Positions 8,788-17,705 are shown, numbered from the stretch's first letter. The stretch is DNA of 56,960 bases from DATGMP01 sp035293565 (GCA_035293565.1 DATGMP010000001.1:1-56960); one strand, 5' to 3'. Program-made: numbers and translations. Notes: generated by a model from the letters alone, not told the origin.

Positions 8788-9663
8788 ATGAAGATCGGTC
8801 TCCAGATACCCAATTTCACCTGGTCGAGCGGCCCAACGGGCCTCGCCGGAACACTTGCCAACATCGCGCGGACCGCGGACGAGGCGGGCTTCAATAGCCT
8901 ATGGGTCATGGATCACTTCTTTCAGATCCCGCCGGTCGGCCCGGCCGAGAATGAGATGCTCGAGGGCTACAGCGCCCTCAGCTTCTGCGCTGCGGTCACC
9001 AAACGCGTGAAACTTGGAACCATGGCGACCGGCGTCGTCTATCGCTATCCGGGCATTCTCGTGAAGACGGTGACGACGCTCGACGTTCTGTCGGGCGGCC
9101 GCGCCTATCTTGGTATCGGCGCTGCCTGGTTCGAACGTGAGGCCCGTGGGTTGGGCGTCCCCTTCCCGCCGGTCGCCGTCCGCTTCCACCTGCTCGAGGA
9201 AGCCCTGCAAATTGCGCAGCTGATGTGGTCGGGAAAACCTGGCTCCTATCACGGAAAGCACTTCCGGCTCGATGAAACCTTGTGCAGTCCGCAGCCCTTG
9301 TCGCGCCCTCATCCACCCATCCTGGTCGCCGGCGGCGGCGAAAGGAAGACGCTCAGGCTCGTTGCGCAATACGCCGATGCCTGCAACCTGTTCGGCGACG
9401 CTGCGACGGTCGGCCCGAAACTCGAGATATTGAAGCGGCATTGCGAGGCTGTCGGCCGCGATTACGCGACGATCGAGAAGACCACGCTCGGAACGGCCCA
9501 CTTGGCGCCGGGTAAGATGACGCCCGCCGATGTGATCGCGCTTTGCAAAGGGCTCGCCGCGATCGGCGTCAGCCACGCGATCTTCAACATGCCGAATGTC
9601 CAGGACATCACGCCGCTGGAGATATTCGGTCGCGAGATCATCCCGGCCGTAGCCGAATTCTGA
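8788..9663 (+). CDS. LLM class (luciferase-like) F420- or FMN-dependent oxidoreductase
   Basis: A 291-residue TIM-barrel flavoenzyme. It opens MKIGLQIPNF, followed by ARTADEAGFNSLWVMDHFFQ, a TGVVYRYPGILVKTVTTLDV block, GGRAYLGIGAAWFEREARGL, and LSRPHPPILVAGGGERKTLR. These are the signatures of the bacterial luciferase-like TIGR03560/F420-type group. Substrate and cofactor choice cannot be read from sequence. It stands alone, immediately on the chromosomal side of tRNA-Arg, and converges with the COG4315 operon. Length is normal. Confidence 0.85.
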   Translation: MKIGLQIPNFTWSSGPTGLAGTLANIARTADEAGFNSLWVMDHFFQIPPVGPAENEMLEGYSALSFCAAVTKRVKLGTMATGVVYRYPGILVKTVTTLDVLSGGRAYLGIGAAWFEREARGLGVPFPPVAVRFHLLEEALQIAQLMWSGKPGSYHGKHFRLDETLCSPQPLSRPHPPILVAGGGERKTLRLVAQYADACNLFGDAATVGPKLEILKRHCEAVGRDYATIEKTTLGTAHLAPGKMTPADVIALCKGLAAIGVSHAIFNMPNVQDITPLEIFGREIIPAVAEF

Positions 9664-9769
9664 GATTTCCCAAGCGCCCCGATAGCCGTGACGCACACGA
9701 TCGCCGACGGCCTCGTCACCCACAGTGGTCTGCCCGGCCCAACCATTTGCGATTTAGCCGCCCGGAGCG

Positions 9770-10990
9770 TCAGGGCGTCGCAACTCGCCAAATCAACGCG
9801 TGGGAACCGTCGGTCAGGTCGAAAATGTCCCGCCCCAACATGTCGCCGGCCTTCTTGTCCTGGACATTGGTGTAAAGCGCATAGCCCTGATAGGCCCATT
9901 GCTTGGAACCGTCGTCGCGCGTTACGAGCGACCAATAGCCCGAGGCGCGCGCGTCGGCCTCGGCGCGCAGCGGAATCCAGATATTCGTACAATCGCCCGT
10001 GCAACCTGCCGCGCCGATCGAGCGTCCGACGGTCGGCGTGGGGGGCGGGCCGTCATTGACACTGTAGCCGCCGAAGCTGAAGCGGAACTTGTCGCGCGCG
10101 TAAAGCGTGCGGCCATCGGCGGTAACCAGCACGGGCACGCCGCCATTGATCCGCGTCCGTACCTCCGCCGGCAGGAAATAGCGTTTCAGAGCGGCGACGT
10201 GCCAGCGCGGATCGACATACATGCCGTCGGCATCGCCCGGCTTCCGGTCACCGGTGAAAGTATAGACGGCGCAGCCCTTATAGGCCCATTGCCGGCCGCC
10301 ATCGTGCCGCCGAATGGTCGACCAGTCGCCCACGGGTTTCGCAAGCTCTCCAGCCTGCAGCGGCGTCCAAATTTTGAGGCAGTCACCGACACAGGCCGAG
10401 CCGCCCGGGAAATCGCCGTCGAAGACGTAGAGCGTCATGCCAGCGCGATCAATGAAGATATCGCCGGCGGCGCTGGCTAACGGTTTCAACGTGATGCCGG
10501 CCGGCGATGCAACCTCGTCCGGTGCCTGATCGATCAAGGCGACATGCCAGTTGGCATCGACGCCGTTGGCGTCGTCCGGCTTCTGGTCCTTGGTCGAACG
10601 GTAAAGCGGCTGGCCCTTATAGGCCCATTGCTTGGCGCCATCCTCGCGCGTCACCAGCGACCAGTCACCGGCCGGAGCAGCGCTCGCATCGGCGAGGAAA
10701 GGTGGCGAGGCTTTCGCGCAATCGGCCGTGCAAGTCGATTTGCCGGGCGTATCCGCATCGTAAGTATAGAGCGTCATCCCGTCCGCGTCGGCGAAATGGC
10801 CGGGAGTCACGCTCAGCGGCATGCTCCCCTGAGGCGGCTGCACGCGGATCGAGGGCTCGAGCGTGATGCCGAGCGGCGTCGCCGGAACCGAAAAGTCCTT
10901 GGATCCGGTCGGCTCCAACGCGCCGCCGACCGAAAGACTCGAAAGCCCGGCCGTCAACCCGACGACTGCTCCGCAGATCCATTGCCGCAT
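9770..10990 (-). CDS. Exported protein with three COG4315 (PF03640-type) repeats
   Basis: A 406-residue protein with a signal peptide at about 1-24. It contains three units, each with DG(M)TLY, a Cys-x3-Cys pair (CTADC, CVGDC, CTGDC), a proline-rich step, W(S) and KQWAYKG/RQWAYKG followed by a PLY/AVY/ALY strand. These are the secreted repeats of unknown function in PF03640. The repeats end GVDANWHVAL, YVDPRWHVAA and a divergent third. The start is the ATG at 10990, which shares its A with the TGA of the DUF1552 gene, so translation is coupled. It is the last gene of a four-gene export operon; the cysteine pairs could bind metal or form disulphides. Confidence 0.82.
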   Translation of the reverse strand: MRQWICGAVVGLTAGLSSLSVGGALEPTGSKDFSVPATPLGITLEPSIRVQPPQGSMPLSVTPGHFADADGMTLYTYDADTPGKSTCTADCAKASPPFLADASAAPAGDWSLVTREDGAKQWAYKGQPLYRSTKDQKPDDANGVDANWHVALIDQAPDEVASPAGITLKPLASAAGDIFIDRAGMTLYVFDGDFPGGSACVGDCLKIWTPLQAGELAKPVGDWSTIRRHDGGRQWAYKGCAVYTFTGDRKPGDADGMYVDPRWHVAALKRYFLPAEVRTRINGGVPVLVTADGRTLYARDKFRFSFGGYSVNDGPPPTPTVGRSIGAAGCTGDCTNIWIPLRAEADARASGYWSLVTRDDGSKQWAYQGYALYTNVQDKKAGDMLGRDIFDLTDGSHALIWRVATP

Positions 10991-12330
10991 CAGACGAACA
11001 GCTCCGTCAGCGGGCGCGCCGTGCGCATCGAACCGACGCCCCAGCTGTTCACGGGCAGGCCAAGCGCCTGCTGGATCGTGAGGCCGACCCGCGTCCCCGG
11101 CTCGCCGTCGGCCGCGACGTGCTGGCCGGTCTTGAGCTTGCCCGATCCCTTGCCGCCCGCCAGCAACATGGGGATGTTCTCGAGCGTGTGCTGCTTGGCG
11201 TAGCCGCATTCGCTGAGGCCGAACACCAAGGTGCGGTCCAACAATGTGCTGTCCCCTTCCCTTACCTTGCTCAGCACTTCCAGCAGGTCGCCATAGGCAT
11301 GCAGAATCTGGTCTTCGAACCAGGCCGCGCCCGGCTGATAGCCGAGCTTTTCGTCGATCGGATCCTCGTGCGTGTGGATGTGCTGGGTGGTCGGCTCGCC
11401 CGCCTTTCGTAGCGAGGAGGCGCCATCGGTGAAGGAGATGTTGAAGACCCGGGTCTGATCGCAAGCGAGCGCATGCGCCAGGATCTCGGCAAAGAGCCTA
11501 TGATTGGCCGCCGCTTCATCGACTATCGTGCCTGTCGGGATCTCGTCCGGCTTCTTCGCAACCGTACAGGCCTCGAGCGGCTGCGGCTTCTGAAGCGCAA
11601 TGTCCAGCCGCTGCTCGATCTGGCGCAGCGAAGTGAAATACTCGTCGAGCCGCGCCTTGTCCGCGGCGCCGAGTGACCTGCCGAGAGAGTCGCGCGGCTC
11701 CTTGATCGCGGACAGCACGCTCTTCTCGGCCATGATCCGCGGATCGGGCTTGAAGTCGGCGGCATTCGGATCCTTGAAGTCGGGCCCGAAGATGCGGGCA
11801 TAGAGCGCGGCCGGCGAACCTTCGGCCGCATTGATGACGCTGCTGCTGCGGCGGCTGATGGTGTTGTTGGGATTGCCCATCGCCGACAGCTCGAGCGACC
11901 GGAAGCGGGTCGTTGCACCGATTGAATCGGCGATCAGGACGTCAAGGCTGGGATCGGGCTCCTTGCCCGTCGTCCCGGTCATGAGGCCGCGCTGCCCGGA
12001 GGTGTGGGGCACTAGCCCGTTGCCGTCCAGGAAGGTCTTGAAGCCCGTGAAGATGCTAAGCTGATCGCGATATGGCTGGAGCATGTAGAGCTCGGGCGGC
12101 ATCTCATAGCCCGCGCCCAGCGTCTTGGGCTCCCAGCGGCCGGGCGTCAGCCCGCAGCCCCAGAACCAGGTACCGAAGCGGACCGGCAATGGAGCCCCGG
12201 TCGCGGCGAGAGCCGTGCCGTTATCGTTGAGGAAGCAATCCAGAAACGGCAACGCGACCGTAATCGCGGTCCCGCCCAACATGCCGCGCAGGAACCGGCG
12301 GCGACTTGTGAGATTGGCAATGGCCCTCAT
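10990..12330 (-). CDS. DUF1552 family protein with Tat signal
   Basis: A 446-residue exported protein. Its N-terminus TSRRRFLRGMLGGTAITVAL is a twin-arginine signal. The block RFGTWFWGCGLTPGRWEP, TGFKTFLDGNGLVPHTSG, the QHIHTHEDP region, and a late GLSECGYAKQHTLENIPMLL with LAGG match the DUF1552 family. That family is known from Planctomycetes and proteobacteria as a constant partner of DUF1592 proteins, and its reaction is unknown. The fold is thought to be related to alkaline-phosphatase/sulfatase-like DUF1501 proteins, but I see no complete catalytic set. The ATG overlaps the DUF1592 stop by 4 nt. Confidence 0.88.
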   Translation of the reverse strand: MRAIANLTSRRRFLRGMLGGTAITVALPFLDCFLNDNGTALAATGAPLPVRFGTWFWGCGLTPGRWEPKTLGAGYEMPPELYMLQPYRDQLSIFTGFKTFLDGNGLVPHTSGQRGLMTGTTGKEPDPSLDVLIADSIGATTRFRSLELSAMGNPNNTISRRSSSVINAAEGSPAALYARIFGPDFKDPNAADFKPDPRIMAEKSVLSAIKEPRDSLGRSLGAADKARLDEYFTSLRQIEQRLDIALQKPQPLEACTVAKKPDEIPTGTIVDEAAANHRLFAEILAHALACDQTRVFNISFTDGASSLRKAGEPTTQHIHTHEDPIDEKLGYQPGAAWFEDQILHAYGDLLEVLSKVREGDSTLLDRTLVFGLSECGYAKQHTLENIPMLLAGGKGSGKLKTGQHVAADGEPGTRVGLTIQQALGLPVNSWGVGSMRTARPLTELFV

Positions 12331-14048
12331 TTGCTACCTCCCTCGATCGACGCCGACCTAACCGGAGCCGTTTCGCTGTCGATGACTCGGAAAAAGGGTT
12401 CGCTGGTGACGATTCGCTTCAAAAGGGGCGCTAGCCTGTATCCGTCGGCTGCGAAATCCTTGACCAGATCGCCCCGGATCCAGGCTGCCTCGCTCTTGGT
12501 CGGCGTGCGGCCAAGAGCATAGGAATATATCCGATCGACCAGGCAGACCGGCGTCGCCGGATGGTCGTGGATCGCTTGGCCGAGGCCGATGGCGTTGGTG
12601 AATTTGGTGCCGTCCAGCTCGCCACTCGCATCGATCGCCTGGCCGTTTTCCGTGCTTCTGAAACCGCCCAGCGAATCGAAATTCTCGAGCGAGAGGCCGA
12701 TCGGATCGATCAGCTTGTGACAGCCGGCGCAGGTGGGCTCGGTGCGATGGGCGGTCAGCCGCTCGCGCGCGGTCTTGTAGAGCGGATTTTTAGTGTCCTG
12801 GACCACCTTGAAATTCACGTTGCCCGGCGGGTCTGGCACCTTTTGGCAGAGCACGATTTCCCGCACCGCCTTGCCGCGCAGCGTCGATGAGCTGCGGCCT
12901 GGATGCGAATGCAGGGCCACGAAGCTGATCTGGCTCAGGATTCCCGTATGCTCGTCGCCGTCGGGATAGCGATGGAATTGCCAGCCGTCGGGTGTCGCAT
13001 CCGGCGCGTCCTTCGCGATCGGAAGACCGTAAACCGCCCCCAGCTGCCGCGACAGGAATGTCTCGCGCGTCGTGAACAGGTCGCGGTAATCTCCGTTCTT
13101 GGCGAGCAGCTCGTACATGATCGTGCGGAGCGTCTGCTCCTGCGCATCGACCGCGAGCCCATAGCTGTATTTGGGATAAATCGCCGGGTCTTTAGCCAGG
13201 TTGTTGAAGGCGTCGAAGCTCAGCATGTCGGTGAAGAAGGCCCGCATCCCGGCTTCGAGTCTTGGCGAGGCAAGCAGCCGATCGACCTGATGGGCGAGCC
13301 CCTGAGGCTTGTCGAGATCGCCCTTCTCAGCCGCGGTCAGCAACTCATCGTCCGGAGTCGTATCCCACAGGAAAAAGCTCAGCCGCGCGGCGCGAGAATA
13401 GGCATCGAGCCGCTTTTGTCCCCGATGATCGGGATCAGGCTCCGTACGCTCCCAATCGAACAGGAATTGCGGCGCCTGAAGCATGCCGGCGACGGTGAGC
13501 TCGAGTCCGCTATAGAAATTGCCGACCGTCTTGGTCGCCTCGTTCGAAGCTGTGACCAACTGATCCAGTTCATCCTTCGTCAACGGCCGGCGATAGAGCA
13601 GCCGGCCGAGCTGCGAGAGGAAGCGACCGGCGCAGGCATCGTCGGGCGCCGCCTCCGAGAAGGGCTTGCAATCGATCATCTCGGCCCGGTGCTGCTTGTC
13701 GAACAGCTGAGCCGCGATCGTGTGCGCCATGTTGCCATAATGCTCGAGACCCGAAGCCGGGACGCTGACCTTCCCGGCGCCGACCTCGATCAGGCCGGAA
13801 TCGCGAATGTCGGGATCGAACCGGCCGCCGATTTTGATATCCGGGCCGAAGATATCACCGATCGCGTGCACATATTGCGACTGGGTCAGGCGCCGCAGCA
13901 CCGGCGGGCCGCCGGCCTGAGCTTCCAGCGCGTCGGCCGGTTTGGCGCCCTGGCCGAGATGCAGCAGACCAACGGTCAGGAACGCAGCCGCAGTAGCGGC
14001 AAGCGCCGTTCCGCCGAAGAGCAGGACCTTACCGAGAGCGCTGCTCAA
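12327..14048 (-). CDS. DUF1587/DUF1592/DUF1588/DUF1585 protein with CxxCH haem motif
   Basis: A 573-residue protein. A TTG start at 14048 overlaps the upstream TGA by 4 nt, and an uncleaved or signal helix sits at about 8-30. Domains in order: a DUF1587-like RRLTQSQYVHAIGDIFG, DUF1595-like RRPLTKDELDQLV, DUF1592-like RLSFFLWDTTPDDELLTAAE, DUF1588-like GRSSSTLRGKAVREIVLCQ with TCAGCHKLIDPIGLSLENFD, and DUF1585 at the C-terminus. CAGCH is a c-type haem attachment site, so the protein needs export. Known homologues are usually larger and fused to cytochrome domains in Planctomycetes. It is paired with DUF1552 as usual. Function unknown; an extracytoplasmic redox or polymer-degrading role is only suggested. 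Confidence 0.85.
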   Translation of the reverse strand: MSSALGKVLLFGGTALAATAAAFLTVGLLHLGQGAKPADALEAQAGGPPVLRRLTQSQYVHAIGDIFGPDIKIGGRFDPDIRDSGLIEVGAGKVSVPASGLEHYGNMAHTIAAQLFDKQHRAEMIDCKPFSEAAPDDACAGRFLSQLGRLLYRRPLTKDELDQLVTASNEATKTVGNFYSGLELTVAGMLQAPQFLFDWERTEPDPDHRGQKRLDAYSRAARLSFFLWDTTPDDELLTAAEKGDLDKPQGLAHQVDRLLASPRLEAGMRAFFTDMLSFDAFNNLAKDPAIYPKYSYGLAVDAQEQTLRTIMYELLAKNGDYRDLFTTRETFLSRQLGAVYGLPIAKDAPDATPDGWQFHRYPDGDEHTGILSQISFVALHSHPGRSSSTLRGKAVREIVLCQKVPDPPGNVNFKVVQDTKNPLYKTARERLTAHRTEPTCAGCHKLIDPIGLSLENFDSLGGFRSTENGQAIDASGELDGTKFTNAIGLGQAIHDHPATPVCLVDRIYSYALGRTPTKSEAAWIRGDLVKDFAADGYRLAPLLKRIVTSEPFFRVIDSETAPVRSASIEGGSK

Positions 14049-15220
14049 TTCGCACCCACCTTCGTAGGCTGAGCCTCGACGGAAGCCTGCTTACCCGCCT
14101 CGCCCGGGTGGGTGACGAAAGCCGGCACGGCCTCGATCAGCCAGGCGGAGGAGATTGCCGTGTTTTGTCCGGTCTTGGGATCGGGATAGGCGTCGGCCGC
14201 CTTTTTCAGCGCGTAGTAGAAACCCGGCAGGTCGACATTGTTGGTCGCGTCGACACCCCAGCCCTCGGAACCGTACTGCCAATAGAAGGGGAACCAGGCA
14301 TGGTAGCCGCCGAGGAAGCCGCGCAGGCTGCCGTCCGGATTGATCTTCGCCCTGATCCGCGCCTCCTTGAAATGGAACTCCTGGATCCAGAACGGGTCGC
14401 CCAGCATGTTCATGTCGAACTTATCGGTGATCAGCACCCCATCCTTGATCTGGCCGTGCACGACATTGTGCCAGCGCGGGTTGGGATCGGAGGTGAAGGT
14501 CAGGTTCGTCTCGACATTGCCGCCGCTGTCCTTTGTCGGCGCTTCGAAAGCCCGGGTGATGGTGACCGTGACGTCGGGGCTGTTCTGTGGATCCTGGATG
14601 TTCGAAATCTCGATCAGCCACGCCGGCATCTGCTCATAGAGCACGTTCCAGTAATTGAGCTGCAGCGGCGGCTGGTCGGTCAGCGTGTGCGTCTTGAGCT
14701 CGTTGATGCAGCCGATCACGCGGTACAATTGATTGTCGACGCCGCGCTCGCCGGTCTCGGGGTCGGTGAAGTCCTTCGGCTTCACTCTTCCATCGAGATT
14801 GAAGCCATAACCCATTGGACCTTCTACAAGTTTTATGTTCGGGTCCGGCATGGATTCAGGATTGGCATAGACGTCCGCCGGCTTGCCGTTGACGCGGCCC
14901 CGCATCTGCGCCACGGGAATCGTCGTCTTGAACTTAGAAAGATCCAGAAACTCGTTGATGTATTTATCGATTTCGGCCTGAGAATAACCCGCCTGCTTCA
15001 ATTCCCTCCGGTAATAGATCTCCGGCCCGTCATTCATGCCATGGGGGCAGTCGCGCCCCTGCGGGTCGGCATATTCGGCGACATTGAACCAACTGACCAC
15101 GAAACCTCTGGTTTCAGCCTTGGCCGCATGCGCCGCAAAGCCGACCGTCACCGCGGCGCACAGGGCCGCGGACCGCCACGCCTTGGTGGGCATGCCGCCG
15201 CAGGCCGAAGAATTTCCCAT
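14045..15220 (-). CDS. Exported protein of unknown function, first gene of the DUF1592 operon
   Basis: A 391-residue protein. The ATG at 15220 is preceded by GGGAGGAAG. A signal peptide is likely (about residues 1-36, ending AAHAAKAE). The mature part opens RGFVVSWFNVAEYADPQGRD with CPHGMNDGPEIYYRRE, and later has LNYWNVLYEQMPAWLIEISN, RWHNVVHGQIKDGVLITDKF and GFLGGYHAWFPFYWQYGSEG. I recognise no named family. It is rich in aromatics and Asp, with few cysteines, like a secreted binding or catalytic beta protein. It heads the overlapping four-gene operon, so it probably works with the DUF1592/DUF1552 pair. Confidence 0.75.
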   Translation of the reverse strand: MGNSSACGGMPTKAWRSAALCAAVTVGFAAHAAKAETRGFVVSWFNVAEYADPQGRDCPHGMNDGPEIYYRRELKQAGYSQAEIDKYINEFLDLSKFKTTIPVAQMRGRVNGKPADVYANPESMPDPNIKLVEGPMGYGFNLDGRVKPKDFTDPETGERGVDNQLYRVIGCINELKTHTLTDQPPLQLNYWNVLYEQMPAWLIEISNIQDPQNSPDVTVTITRAFEAPTKDSGGNVETNLTFTSDPNPRWHNVVHGQIKDGVLITDKFDMNMLGDPFWIQEFHFKEARIRAKINPDGSLRGFLGGYHAWFPFYWQYGSEGWGVDATNNVDLPGFYYALKKAADAYPDPKTGQNTAISSAWLIEAVPAFVTHPGEAGKQASVEAQPTKVGAN

Positions 15221-15331
15221 GCCTTCCTCCCGATCGCGCAGCTTCGGTTTCCGAATTCGACCGATCGCTGTCCGAAGGCTCGCAGCCTGACAATAACGCC
15301 AAACCGTTTCGTTGCGGCAGACACCTAAAGA

Positions 15332-15348
15332 GTATCGAATTATGATAC
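15332..15348. promoter_or_regulatory. Palindromic operator candidate between the DUF1592 operon and its divergent regulator
   Basis: GTATCGAATTATGATAC has 5-bp complementary arms around a 7-nt centre. It lies in the 161-bp gap between the operon start (15220) and the XRE-type gene (15382). It is well placed for autoregulation or operon control, but there is only one short site. Confidence 0.35.
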
Positions 15349-15381
15349 CATAACAGATCACGATCTGCAGGACCGCAACTG

Positions 15382-16161
15382 ATGCGAAGCCAAGTGGAAC
15401 CCAATGGAACGGCGAACCGAGGCGGACGACATGGCGCTTTGCTCACCGCCGTATTGAAGCGTCTGTTCCAGGCGAAGGGTCTCAAATACCGCGACGTGGC
15501 GCGCTCCATCGGAGTCAGCGAGATCACTGTCAAGCGCTGGATGAGCGGCCGCGGCCTGACGGTTGAGCAGCTCGAACTCCTCGCCGAGGTTGCCGGGATC
15601 GGCTTGGCAGAACTGACGGAGCTTGCGGTTGCGGACTATGATACCCGGCTGCCGCAAATCACCCGCGAGCAGGAAGAGGGCCTAGCGCGCGACTCGCTAC
15701 TCAGCATGGTCTTCTCCCTGCTGCTGATCGGCTGGTCCGCCATCGAGATCAAACGGGAATGCGAACTCGATGAGGCGACCCTAGTCTCCTATCTCGTTCG
15801 TTTGGAACGGCTGAAGTTGATCGAGCTGATGCCGGGCAATTTCGTGCGGCTTTTGACCCGGCGCGACCTCAGATGGGCTCAGGACAGCCCGGTACGCGGC
15901 CTCTTCCACACCCATGTCTGGCGGTATTTCCAGGAAATGGATTTCGAAAGCCCTGACGCGATTTGGGGAACCGAGACTCTGCGGCTCTCCCGCCGCTCGG
16001 TGCTCCGTATGGAGCAAATGTTCGCCGAACTCGGCCGGAACTTGCGCGAACTGGCCGAAGCCGACCGCGCGGAACCAAGTGACGAGAAGAAATGGTACGT
16101 GACGCTCGCGGCCGCCCGCCCGGTGGAAGTCCGTTTCCCGCGCGTGACCGATCGCGTCTAG
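15382..16161 (+). CDS. XRE-type helix-turn-helix regulator, divergent from the DUF1592 operon
   Basis: A 259-residue regulator. An N-terminal Cro/C1-type helix-turn-helix spans about 18-70: GLKYRDVARSIGVSEITVKR, WMSGRGLTVEQLELLAEVAG. It is followed by a long helical domain with RECELDEATLVSYLVRLERL, which looks like a second winged-helix, and a C-terminal region RRSVLRMEQMFAELGRNLRE. The family is seen in proteobacteria, but the effector is unknown. Its divergent position makes it the likely regulator of the four-gene export operon. The stop overlaps the convergent complex I gene by 4 nt. Confidence 0.8.
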   Translation: MRSQVEPNGTANRGGRHGALLTAVLKRLFQAKGLKYRDVARSIGVSEITVKRWMSGRGLTVEQLELLAEVAGIGLAELTELAVADYDTRLPQITREQEEGLARDSLLSMVFSLLLIGWSAIEIKRECELDEATLVSYLVRLERLKLIELMPGNFVRLLTRRDLRWAQDSPVRGLFHTHVWRYFQEMDFESPDAIWGTETLRLSRRSVLRMEQMFAELGRNLRELAEADRAEPSDEKKWYVTLAAARPVEVRFPRVTDRV

Positions 16162-16487
16162 CCGGCCGCCTTCGGTGGCGGCGAATACCGGAAATTGTCG
16201 GCATAGCTGCGAGGACGCACCCGGTGCGGCTTGGGCGTCTCGACCGAATAGCCGAACCCCTCGCGCTCGGCGAAGGCGATGGCGTCCTCGCGCGTCGCGA
16301 AGCGCAGCTTTACCTGGTTCAGCGTGTCCCCTGACGAGGTCCAGCCCATCAACGGTTCCGGACGGCGCGGAGTCTCGGTCTCGTATTCGAGCACCCAGCG
16401 GCCGGTCGAGGCGCGCCCCGATTGCATGCTGCTCTTAGGCGGCTGATAGATCCGGCACTGTATCTTTCCGGCCACGACGGGCTCCAT
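16158..16487 (-). CDS. ETC complex I subunit (NDUFS4/AQDQ-type accessory subunit)
   Basis: A 109-residue protein. The ATG at 16487 has GAGGAG nine bases upstream. The block KIQCRIYQPPKSSMQSGRAS, then WVLEYETETPRRPEPLMGW, SGDTLNQVKLRFATREDAIA and FAEREGFGYSVETPKPHR define the NDUFS4-like accessory subunit of NADH:quinone oxidoreductase. It is found in alphaproteobacteria and mitochondria and supports the N-module at the cytoplasmic face of the inner membrane. Length is typical. It lies alone, next to tRNA-Pro. Confidence 0.93.
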   Translation of the reverse strand: MEPVVAGKIQCRIYQPPKSSMQSGRASTGRWVLEYETETPRRPEPLMGWTSSGDTLNQVKLRFATREDAIAFAEREGFGYSVETPKPHRVRPRSYADNFRYSPPPKAAG

Positions 16488-16523
16488 CGACACGCTCTCC
16501 TCGCAAACCAATCCGCCCGAGTC

Positions 16524-16600
16524 TGGTCGGGGCGCCCGGATTCGAACCGGGGGCCTCCAGTACCCAAAACTGGCGCGCTACCAGACTGCGCTACGCCCCG
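16524..16600 (-). tRNA. tRNA-Pro (anticodon UGG), CCA encoded
   Basis: The reverse complement gives acceptor CGGGGCG/CGCCCCG, D-arm AGCGCAGTCTGGTAGCGC, anticodon loop CAGTTTTGGGTACTG with UGG, T-arm CCCCGGTTCGAATCCGGG and encoded CCA. All stems pair. Confidence 0.95.
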
Positions 16601-16664
16601 TGCTCGGGTGGCGAACTGCAGGGCTGCACATACACGAAGCCCTGGAATCGGACAAGGCGAGCGC

Positions 16665-17165
16665 CTATTTGGCTTCGGTCATCGTCACCTTGTCACCGAC
16701 ATGGATTCCGAGCTTGGCGGCTGTGCCGGCATTCAGCTCGACGACCAGCCGAATCGGTCCTCCGGAGGGATAGTAATCTTCCGGGCCGACAGGTTTGTCC
16801 CCGACCGCCTTCGCGTCGGCCACTATGTGCGAAATTCGGCCGCCGTTTGCCACGAAGAGCATGTCGAGCGGGATATAGCAGTTTTTCATCCAAAAAGTTG
16901 CCGTCGTATCCCGATCATAAGGAAAGGCCATCCCCGCATCGGCCGGCATGCTCTTGCGGAACATCAGCCCCCTTTCCTGCTGTTGCGCCGTTCGAGCGAC
17001 CTCCACATCGAAATGGTAGGTCTGTCCGGCTGCCGTCGTGACCGTAAGGTCGGCATGGTCGAGATCGGCCGCCGGCGACGGTATCGCCAGGAAAAGCGCC
17101 AGAACGAAGAATGCCAATATGCGCAAGATCGGAAGTCCCGGAACGTGTCGAGGGCGAAGAGACAT
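16665..17165 (-). CDS. DUF192 family exported protein
   Basis: A 166-residue protein with a signal helix at about 12-32 (LRILAFFVLALFLAIPSPAA) and a DUF192 domain: VEVARTAQQQERGLMFRKSM, MAFPYDR, FWMKNCYIPLDMLFVANGGR and a C-terminal LVVELNAGTAAKLGIHVGD. DUF192 proteins are small beta-barrel proteins of unknown function, frequent in alphaproteobacteria. It is monocistronic and divergent from the CoxG-like gene. Length and features are normal. Confidence 0.92.
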   Translation of the reverse strand: MSLRPRHVPGLPILRILAFFVLALFLAIPSPAADLDHADLTVTTAAGQTYHFDVEVARTAQQQERGLMFRKSMPADAGMAFPYDRDTTATFWMKNCYIPLDMLFVANGGRISHIVADAKAVGDKPVGPEDYYPSGGPIRLVVELNAGTAAKLGIHVGDKVTMTEAK

Positions 17166-17237
17166 AACCGATCATGGACCCGACCGGAATGCGGTGTAGA
17201 GTTTCAACTCCGGGAGGAGGTTCGAGTCCGCTAGACC

Positions 17238-17699
17238 ATGGAATTCTTGGGAGATTACCGATTCGCGGCGACGGCGCTCGAAGTCTGGCTGGCGCTCAAC
17301 GATCCCGAGGTGTTGAAGCGCACGATTCCGGGTTGCGAGAGCATGGCCCGGATCTCACCCACTGAATATGCCGGCCATGTTAGCGTGAAGCTCGGCCCCT
17401 TGAATGCCGGGTTCGACGGCAAGATCACGCTCTCCGAGCTCGATCCGCCGGCGAGATATAGGATCAGCGTGGAGGCTCAGGGAACGATCGCGGGCCGAGC
17501 GGCCGGCAGCGCGCGCGTGCGTCTGGAAGACGTACCCGGAGGCTCAATCCTCCACTACAGGGCCGAAACCGAGTTCGGCGGCCGGCTGGCGACCATCGGC
17601 GCCAAATTCGTCCGCGGCACCGCCTCCCGCTATGCCGACAAGTTCTTCGCTCGCTTCGCCGAGGCGATGGCGGAGCGCTCGACCATGCCGGCGGTGTGA
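17238..17699 (+). CDS. CoxG-like SRPBCC family protein
   Basis: A 153-residue START/SRPBCC-fold protein. MEFLGDYRFAATALEVWLAL with LKRTIPGCESM, YAGHVSVKLGPLNAGFDGKI and an AGSARVRLED strand match the carbon monoxide dehydrogenase subunit G (CoxG) family. In Oligotropha, CoxG helps recruit CO dehydrogenase to the membrane; many homologues stand alone, as here, where no coxMSL genes are nearby. The ribosome site GGAGGAGG at 17213-17220 is unusually far (17 nt) from the only sensible ATG. The role is therefore open. Confidence 0.85.
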   Translation: MEFLGDYRFAATALEVWLALNDPEVLKRTIPGCESMARISPTEYAGHVSVKLGPLNAGFDGKITLSELDPPARYRISVEAQGTIAGRAAGSARVRLEDVPGGSILHYRAETEFGGRLATIGAKFVRGTASRYADKFFARFAEAMAERSTMPAV

Positions 17700-17705
17700 G
17701 CCGCC

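Noticed and set aside
12903..15328. Long rightward open frames (389 and 406 codons) opposite the DUF1592 operon
   Set aside because: They mirror the conserved leftward proteins, contain no family motifs and lack ribosome sites; high GC creates such antisense frames.
17209..17236. T-loop-like GGTTCGAGTCC before the CoxG-like gene
   Set aside because: No acceptor, D-arm or anticodon arm can be formed; not a tRNA.
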